Positions 63,746 through 64,000 of a stretch of DNA of 64,000 bases are shown here, one piece after another. The translations under genes were made by a program, and so were the position numbers. Under the pieces are notes generated by a model. That model was not told where the DNA came from. It did not search any database and worked only from the letters and a program-made list of their open reading frames with translations. The stretch's first letter is position 1. Every line of letters begins with the position of its first letter. The stretch comes from Pieris napi (taxonomy: Eukaryota > Arthropoda > Insecta > Lepidoptera > Pieridae), in contig NC_062251.1 in the NCBI RefSeq assembly GCF_905475465.1, positions 5,449,001 through 5,513,000 on the forward strand, in the 5' to 3' direction.

Positions 63746-64000
63746 CTGTAACATGAAATAGTTTATACATTTTAACCGGGACGCAAAACCTGGAAGGCTG
63801 GAAGTCTTCCAGGGTTCGCTTCACAAGACACTTTCATTTGCGAACTAGCATACTCTGGACTTTCGGTAATATTAATAATATGATAATTTATTACTACAAA
63901 TAATTTAAGAATTGACTATATATATATATGACTCATAATGTATATTGTATGTAACTTCTATTCTACTTATATAGATTTTTTGTGACATTTTCAACGGCAA

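Overview
This is a 64 kb piece of an AT-rich, intron-rich, transposon-dense insect genome. It is very probably lepidopteran (inference). The reasons are several tRNA-derived SINE families, many copies of the repeat carrying TATCACTTAACATCAG, non-autonomous Helitrons with A|TC...CTAG|T ends, R1-, RTE-, I- and CR1-like LINE pieces, insect-type 5S rRNA and an insect-type UDP-glycosyltransferase with an FITQGG motif.

Three host genes can be assembled from in-phase splice sites. (1) 2058-36224, plus strand: a 15-exon gene for a 1086-residue protein with a disordered acidic N-terminus and a long coiled coil. I do not recognise the family. (2) 44966-58931, plus strand: a 10-exon, 985-residue homologue of WDR60/DYNC2I1, an intermediate chain of the dynein-2 motor of intraflagellar transport. 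A near-perfect RFX X-box lies at 43352-43365, where a promoter for a gene with a non-coding first exon would be expected. (3) 62166-63745, minus strand: the last three exons of a UDP-glycosyltransferase whose 5' part lies beyond the window.

Most of the rest is mobile DNA. Two LINEs look complete. An RTE-like element (15794-20169, minus) sits inside an older non-autonomous element with a 15-bp target-site duplication. An I-clade-like element (37965-43218, plus) has intact gag-like and EN-RT-RNase H reading frames and a 12-13-bp duplication. In both, ORF1 and ORF2 share one frame and are separated by TAA plus one codon. There are also four near-complete Helitrons, three SINE families, several TIR elements, tandem arrays derived from repeats, and two 5S rRNA copies carried inside a palindrome-ended element in an intron.

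The most system-like pattern is a set of non-autonomous families that begin with a short palindromic hook (GAAGTnnnACTTC or GGAACGAAGTTCC). The head unit is often repeated in tandem. They end with the inverted hook followed by a terminal hairpin. One of them appears to carry a first exon, and another carries 5S rRNA genes. This resembles Helitron2/Helentron-type non-autonomous elements, but no replicase is present here to prove it.
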